From contig CAZFHI010000003.1 of the NCBI GenBank assembly GCA_964518875.1, forward strand, positions 1 to 64,000: a stretch of 64,000 bases of DNA, written 5' to 3'. A program made the position numbers and the translations under genes. The DNA comes from DTU024 sp964518875 (GTDB lineage Bacteria; Bacillota; Clostridia; Christensenellales; Aristaeellaceae). Below the pieces are notes generated by a model. The model was not told where the DNA came from, ran no database searches, and was given only the letters and a program-made list of their open reading frames with translations. Shown here piece after piece: positions 59,994 through 64,000 of the stretch (positions are counted from its first letter, which is position 1; the number at the start of each line of letters is the position of its first letter).

Positions 59994-60009
59994 AATTACC
60001 GTCTTCTAA

Positions 60010-60040
60010 TAAGCGCCTGAATTTCTATATCAGGCGCTTA
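60010..60040 (+). terminator. mrp terminator
   Basis: Perfect 11-bp stem (60010-60020 with 60030-60040, 9-base loop), followed by GTTTATAATT, 17 bases after the mrp stop codon. Confidence 0.7.
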
Positions 60041-60074
60041 GTTTATAATTAAGTTAATCATTTTATTTTTTGTA

Positions 60075-60098
60075 ATTTCGTGTTGCATTTCGTGTTGC
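60075..60098. repeat. tandem 12-bp repeat near tRNA-Leu
   Basis: ATTTCGTGTTGC occurs twice in tandem (60075-60086 and 60087-60098), with ATTT of a third copy following. It lies about 125 bases beyond the 3' end of tRNA-Leu. Confidence 0.7.
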
Positions 60099-60122
60099 AT
60101 TTTATTCTTATTTTCCGAATTT

Positions 60123-60148
60123 GTTCCGTGTTATGCGAACCACGGAAC
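60123..60148. repeat. inverted repeat near tRNA-Leu
   Basis: GTTCCGTG (60123-60130) and CACGGAAC (60141-60148) form a perfect 8-bp dyad with a 10-base loop between the tandem repeat and the tRNA-Leu terminator. Confidence 0.65.
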
Positions 60149-60184
60149 GGAAAAGAAAACACAAAAAAGCCAATAATATCAATA

Positions 60185-60210
60185 GAAAAGAGGGCATCCT
60201 TGTGCCCTCT
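60185..60210 (-). terminator. terminator of tRNA-Leu
   Basis: Perfect 8-bp stem (60189-60196 with 60203-60210, 6-base loop), followed on the minus strand by TTTCTATT, 12 bases after the CCA end. Confidence 0.7.
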
Positions 60211-60222
60211 ATCTTTTTGTCA

Positions 60223-60309
60223 TGGTGCGGGAAACAGGACTTGAACCTGCATGTTCTCGCGAACACTAGAACCTGAATCTAGCGCGTCTGCCAATTCCGC
60301 CATTCCCGC
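60223..60309 (-). tRNA. tRNA-Leu (anticodon CAG)
   Basis: An 87-base class II tRNA: acceptor GCGGGAA/TTCCCGC, anticodon stem CTAGA/TCTAG with loop TTCAGGT (anticodon CAG), variable arm GTTCGCGAGAAC, T arm with TTCAAGT, and encoded CCA. Reads CUG. Confidence 0.95.
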
Positions 60310-60332
60310 AAAGGCAGCTTTAAAACTCAATT

Positions 60333-60361
60333 AGTTTAACACATATAATCGTCAGAGTCAA
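60333..60361 (-). promoter_or_regulatory. tRNA-Leu promoter
   Basis: Minus strand TTGACT (60356-60361), 17-base spacer, TAAACT (60333-60338) with extended -10 TG. Confidence 0.7.
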
Positions 60362-60841
60362 ATTTTTTTAATTTTTTCTGTGTCGCTTTTAAAGAACAGG
60401 ATGTATTTACGGCTTGGTTAATGTCATCTGTAAAGCAAATATTTTCTATTAACAGCGCAAAACTTAAGCGTGTGAATTCACTATCAGCAATCCAAATTTA
60501 AGCAAACAGCTTTTCCCGCAACAGTCGCAAGCATGATCTATGTATTTTTCTTATTGAATACAAAAATAGATGCGTGGAATTTTTAATTATAAAACCAAAT
60601 CTACGCGCATAAATTTTTAATTTATAGTTTCAAAAATAAAAGCATGGGTTTTTATCTTTTCCGCTTTAAGCATAAAAAATATGTTCGCTATGTTTCTGTA
60701 TAGTCCACAAAATTTAGGATACACAGATAACAGCGTATTCATAAAACAAGTCTAACCTATAAACGGTATAAAATAGTCTGTGTTTTGCTTTGCGGTTATT
60801 GCATAAAGCCTTATTAAAATTTGCATTTATTATTTTAAGTT
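60362..60841. other. 480-bp AT-rich non-coding region
   Basis: No convincing gene or RNA on either strand. There are imperfect direct repeats of an AATTTTTAATT-type sequence near 60577-60625, separated by about 40 bases, but nothing that suggests a known element. It separates the tRNA-Leu promoter from the end of glgA. Confidence 0.5.
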
Positions 60842-60869
60842 TTAAAACAGGCTGGCAAAAGCCAGCCCG
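60842..60869 (-). terminator. glgA terminator
   Basis: 9-bp stem with one G-U pair (60848-60856 with 60861-60869, 4-base loop) followed on the minus strand by TTTTAAAAC, 26 bases after the glgA stop. Confidence 0.75.
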
Positions 60870-60894
60870 TTAAAACATTTTTTATATTAAATCT

Positions 60895-62793
60895 TTATTC
60901 ATGTTCCTTTTTTACAGTCTTTTTAACTGATGTCTTTTTAGGCGATGCAGGCTTCGAAGCAGCCGCGGTTTTAGAAGTTGATTTTGCAGCCGTTGTTTTT
61001 GAAGCCGTCTTTGCCGCCGCGCTTCTTGAAGTTGCCTTTGCCGCGGCGCTTTTTGAAGCCGTCCTTGACGCGCTTCTTGAAGATGTCTTCGATGCCGCGC
61101 TTTTTGAAGCCGTCTTTGCCGTTGCGCCTCTTGAAGTTGTCTTCGCTGTAGTAGTTTTTTTCGTCGTCTTTGCAGGCGCTTTGCTCGTCGACTTGGCGGC
61201 TGTTTTTGAAGGGGTTTTTGCAACAGTTTTAGCGGCTGTTTTTGAAGCGCTCTTTTTATTGTCCCGCTTTGAAGCGGTTTCAGGCTTTATTTCCTCAGGC
61301 TTTTTTTTTAAATTTTTACCTTCTGCTTCAAGCCTTTTCGCGTTCTCATTTTCTCTTTCTTCAATAAGCTTGTTATATATTTCGAGATATTTTTCTGAAG
61401 ACGCTTTCCAGGAATAGTCTCCTTTCATGCCGCGATCCTGCAGGATTTCCCAAACGTCTTTTTTGTTCCAGTAATAATGCAGAGCGCGCTGTATAACGTG
61501 CAGCATGTCGTGCGCGTTGTAGTTGAAGAACGTAAAGCCGTTGCCGTCGCCTGTATATTCGTTATAGCTGAGTACGGTATCGCGAAGTCCGCCTGTTTCA
61601 CGCACTATAGGCACTGTTCCATAGCGCATAGCTATCATCTGGCTTAAGCCGCATGGCTCAAATTGTGAAGGCATAAGAAAAAGATCTACGCCCGCATATA
61701 TTTTGTGGGCCAGAGAATAGTCCATAACAAAGCGCGCGGCGACTCTTCCAGGATAATTCTGCTCTGCCCAGCTGAAAAGGTTTACGTATCTTGAATCGCC
61801 CATGCCGAGGCATACAAGCTGAACGTCTTCACGCATTATATCTCCGATGACGTAGTCTACAAGATCCAGACCTTTCTGCTTGCTTAATCTTCCTACCATG
61901 CCTATCACAGGCACTTCGGGGCGTATGTCAAGGTTCAGCTCGGCCTGTAGCGCTCTTTTGCAAACCGCCTTGCCTGATTTATCTTCAGCTGAGTATCTTG
62001 CCGCTATGTAAGTATCCTCTGCGGGATTAAATTCTTCTACGTCTATGCCGTTAAGGACGCCGGTAAGATGATTATTCTTAGCGCGGAGAAGCCCGTCTAA
62101 GCGTTCGCCGTAATAAGCAGTCTGCACTTCCTCCGCGTAGGAAGGGCTTACAGTTGTTATTTCATCTGCGTATACAAGGCCTGCTTTAAGGTAGTTGGCC
62201 GCGCCGTAGTATTCAAGCTTGTCGCCTGTAAAAAGGCTGTCTCCAAGGCCTAAAACGTCCTGAACGTCTTTTATGCCGAATACTCCCTGATACTGCAAAT
62301 TATGTATAGTCATAACGGTTTTTATGCCGCTGTACGCAGGAAGATGAGCGTATTGTATGTTGAGCAATGCCGGTATCATGCCAGCCTGCCAGTCGTGCGC
62401 GTGGATAATGTCCGGTTTAAAGTTTATAAGCTGAAGTGAGTTAAGCACGCCGCGGCTAAAGAAAGCGAAGCGCTCGTATTCGTCCCCGCCCATGCCGTAA
62501 GTATAATTTCTGCCAAAGTAATAGCGGTTATCTACAAAATAGTAGGTTACGCCGTTTTGTTTAAGCTCTTCTATGCCGCAGTATTGCTTGCGCCAGCCGA
62601 GCTCCACCTCAAAATCCACAAGATGGGTCATTTTGCTGGAATATTCTTCCGGTATAGAAGTGTATTTAGGAATCATAACACGCACATCGTGTCCCTGCTC
62701 TGCCAAAACAACCGCGAGAGAACCGACAACGTCTGCCAAACCGCCGGTTTTAATAAAAGGAACACATTCTGACGCCGCGAAAAGAATTTTCAT
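60895..62793 (-). CDS. glgA: glycogen synthase with histone-H1-like C-terminal tail
   Basis: Transfers glucose from ADP-glucose to growing glycogen (GT5 family). The catalytic part (residues 1 to about 480) is complete: the ADP-glucose loop KTGGLADVVGSL (15-26), HDWQAGMIPALL, and the C-terminal domain with FEPCGLSQMIAMRYG and GGLRDTV. Normal GlgA ends near residue 480. Here a tail of about 150 residues follows: a Glu/Lys linker, then about 120 residues of Lys, Ala, Ser and Thr in repeated KTAAK, KSAAS, SRSA and TASK units with very few other residues, strongly basic and like histone H1 or AlgP-type tails. The tail could bind a polyanion (nucleic acid or phosphorylated glycan) or attach to a surface; this is inference. 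It lies downstream of glgD and is probably cotranscribed with it. Confidence 0.92.
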   Translation of the reverse strand: MKILFAASECVPFIKTGGLADVVGSLAVVLAEQGHDVRVMIPKYTSIPEEYSSKMTHLVDFEVELGWRKQYCGIEELKQNGVTYYFVDNRYYFGRNYTYGMGGDEYERFAFFSRGVLNSLQLINFKPDIIHAHDWQAGMIPALLNIQYAHLPAYSGIKTVMTIHNLQYQGVFGIKDVQDVLGLGDSLFTGDKLEYYGAANYLKAGLVYADEITTVSPSYAEEVQTAYYGERLDGLLRAKNNHLTGVLNGIDVEEFNPAEDTYIAARYSAEDKSGKAVCKRALQAELNLDIRPEVPVIGMVGRLSKQKGLDLVDYVIGDIMREDVQLVCLGMGDSRYVNLFSWAEQNYPGRVAARFVMDYSLAHKIYAGVDLFLMPSQFEPCGLSQMIAMRYGTVPIVRETGGLRDTVLSYNEYTGDGNGFTFFNYNAHDMLHVIQRALHYYWNKKDVWEILQDRGMKGDYSWKASSEKYLEIYNKLIEERENENAKRLEAEGKNLKKKPEEIKPETASKRDNKKSASKTAAKTVAKTPSKTAAKSTSKAPAKTTKKTTTAKTTSRGATAKTASKSAASKTSSRSASRTASKSAAAKATSRSAAAKTASKTTAAKSTSKTAAASKPASPKKTSVKKTVKKEHE

Positions 62794-62869
62794 TTACTAA
62801 CACTCCTCTCATAACGTTACAAGTTTAGCAATAAACTGAACAACAGAAAACACTTTAGCACAATTCAAA

Positions 62870-63994
62870 TTAGATTGTCAAATTCTTAGGCACTACAAAC
62901 GGGTACCCTGGCGTCGCAGTAAGCTTGGAGTTTTCACGAACAGTAGTTTGCTTATCCAATATGCAGTTTTCGATGTGAGCGCCGTTTTCAATCACGGAGT
63001 CCTGCATTATGATGCAGCCCTTAATCTTAGAGCCGGGCATTACCTTTACGCCCCTGAATAAAATGGAATCCTCCACTTCGCCTTCTATTATGCAGCCATC
63101 CGCTATAAGAGAGTTTGAAACCTTTGCTCCCTTTGAAAACTGCGACGGCATCTCATCGCGCAACTTTGTCCATACGGGACGGCTTAAGTCAAACAGATTT
63201 TTGCGGTTTTCCTCATCGAGCAGCGCCATATTGGTATTATAATAAGCTTGAACAGAATCTATATTAAACGGTTTGGTAGGCAACTCGTATCCTACAAGCT
63301 TATGCTGCCCCTCAGCTAAAACTTTGATCAGCATTTCCCTTGTAAAGTGGTGGAAACCCTGTGAAGTCGCTCTGTCAACAAGGTTTATAAGAAGTTCCCT
63401 TCTCATAAGGAAAACGCCTATGTACGTGTTTTCATACCTTGGTATTGCAGGATCCACCTCTATATGCGTAACCACGTTGTTCTGATCTATGCCAAGGTAG
63501 CGGCCTATACCGTTGCGCCTCGCGTCGCGGTCCTTAGTATACGCAAAAGTTATGTCCGCTTCGTTTTTCAAATGAAAGTCCAGCATGTCTTCAAAGCGCA
63601 TAGAGTACATAAATCCGCTTTCCGAAGTCGCTATATAGCGTTCTGAATTTCTGCGCAAAAAATTCATATTGTTTTTAAGAGCGTCCAGTAATCCAGTGTA
63701 GCTGTTGTTTGAATCTGTCGTAGCAAACGGCGGCAGAAGCGTCATGCCGCTGCGCTTGCCGTGCAAATCCCATTCTCTGCCCGAACCCAGTTGATCCAAA
63801 AGGCTTTGGTAATTGCTCTGCATTATTATGCCTACGTTTTTCATGCCGCTGTTTACCATATTGCTCAATATGAAGTCTATAAGACGGTAACGGCCAAGGA
63901 GCGGCAGAGCTGCAAGAGAGCGTTTGCTTGTTAATTCGCGCAGGCGTTCTGTTTTTTCGCCTGTGTATACCAAACCTACAATGTTTGTTTTCAT
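62870..63994 (-). CDS. glgD: glucose-1-phosphate adenylyltransferase subunit GlgD
   Basis: The regulatory (GlgD) subunit of ADP-glucose pyrophosphorylase. The 374-residue protein has the GlgD-type N-terminus NIVGLVYTGEKTERLRELT, which lacks the canonical nucleotide loop of GlgC, the segment LLGRYRLIDFILSNMVNSG, and a C-terminal left-handed beta-helix (hexapeptide-like repeats from about 275: IADGCIIEGEVEDSILFRG). In Firmicutes it works with GlgC, which would be expected just upstream, beyond this window. It leads into glgA, 76 bases on. Confidence 0.92.
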   Translation of the reverse strand: MKTNIVGLVYTGEKTERLRELTSKRSLAALPLLGRYRLIDFILSNMVNSGMKNVGIIMQSNYQSLLDQLGSGREWDLHGKRSGMTLLPPFATTDSNNSYTGLLDALKNNMNFLRRNSERYIATSESGFMYSMRFEDMLDFHLKNEADITFAYTKDRDARRNGIGRYLGIDQNNVVTHIEVDPAIPRYENTYIGVFLMRRELLINLVDRATSQGFHHFTREMLIKVLAEGQHKLVGYELPTKPFNIDSVQAYYNTNMALLDEENRKNLFDLSRPVWTKLRDEMPSQFSKGAKVSNSLIADGCIIEGEVEDSILFRGVKVMPGSKIKGCIIMQDSVIENGAHIENCILDKQTTVRENSKLTATPGYPFVVPKNLTI

Positions 63995-64000
63995 GGTAAC

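Noticed and set aside
60362..60841. A structured RNA gene (tmRNA, 6S, RNase P) in the long gap
   Set aside because: The sequence is AT-rich with no extended conserved stems or recognisable RNA signatures.
60898..61240. CRISPR-like repeats in the glgA tail
   Set aside because: The repeats are degenerate, in frame, and encode the basic tail; there are no unique spacers.
61181..61417. Plus-strand frame opposite the glgA tail
   Set aside because: Hydrophobic-looking product arises as a mirror of the Lys/Ala/Thr repeats; no start signals.

Overview
The window reads as a chromosomal segment of an anaerobic, low-to-moderate GC Firmicute (Bacillota), most likely a member of the Clostridia. The support is T-box leaders in front of thrS and valS, Gram-positive style ribosome binding sites and promoters (TTGACA-17-TATAAT type, several extended -10), the gene orders rpmH-rnpA-yidD-yidC-jag, tig-clpP-clpX-lon-ysxC, DUF512 radical SAM-der-plsY and XRE/cupin-potABCD, a two-subunit style GlgD, and an exported flavoprotein reductase and a ferredoxin in keeping with anaerobic life. 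The genus cannot be fixed from the sequence alone. Coding density is high and almost everything is core metabolism or information processing. No prophage, insertion sequence or CRISPR array is visible; the only possible mobile trace is a repeat cluster beside a tRNA-Leu gene.

Layout: 0-7.5 kb (minus strand) holds a small membrane protein, a recombination/nucleotide operon (hydrolase-ybaB-recR-tdk-rmuC), topB and a tRNA methyltransferase. 7.6-8.9 kb has a ferredoxin, tRNA-Pro(GGG), shikimate kinase and tRNA-Ser(GGA). 9-13.7 kb (plus strand) carries a DegV protein, a Rho-like protein translationally coupled to aldose 1-epimerase, and a small ArsR-type regulator. 14-18.4 kb (minus) is a polyamine ABC transporter with its XRE/cupin regulator, divergent from T-box-thrS (plus). 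20.9-26 kb (minus) is greA-lysS-membrane protein-HAD/dTMP kinase fusion-mnmA. 26-34.2 kb (minus) runs rpmH-rnpA-yidD-yidC-jag-yceD-rpmF, then a T-box and valS-rsmH-rsmI. 34.3-41.2 kb (minus) is the proteostasis operon tig-clpP-clpX-lon-ysxC plus a NusG-domain-II protein. 41.5-43.2 kb is an exported FMN/FAD reductase, divergent from rpoB-rpoC (43.5-51 kb), followed by the radical SAM-der-plsY group (51-54.3 kb). 55-58.8 kb (minus) has a galactoside phosphorylase (GH112) with a beta-phosphoglucomutase-like protein and a Tat-exported Cys-rich redox protein; 59-60 kb an Mrp ATPase; 60.2 kb tRNA-Leu(CAG); 60.9-64 kb glycogen synthesis genes glgD-glgA.

The strongest unusual signals are: (1) a full-length Rho-like protein that keeps its RNA-binding fold but has lost the Walker A lysine and the Walker B aspartate, suggesting a motor-dead paralogue; (2) a glycogen synthase with a roughly 150-residue Lys/Ala/Ser/Thr histone-H1-like tail; (3) rsmH and rsmI, which modify the same 16S rRNA nucleotide, coupled together behind valS under a valine T-box; (4) a HAD phosphatase-thymidylate kinase fusion; and (5) a GH112 phosphorylase paired with a beta-PGM-like mutase whose expected anomer does not match. 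The 44-codon rpmH gene was found by reading the sequence directly. All functions here come from recognising family motifs by eye; no database search was run.
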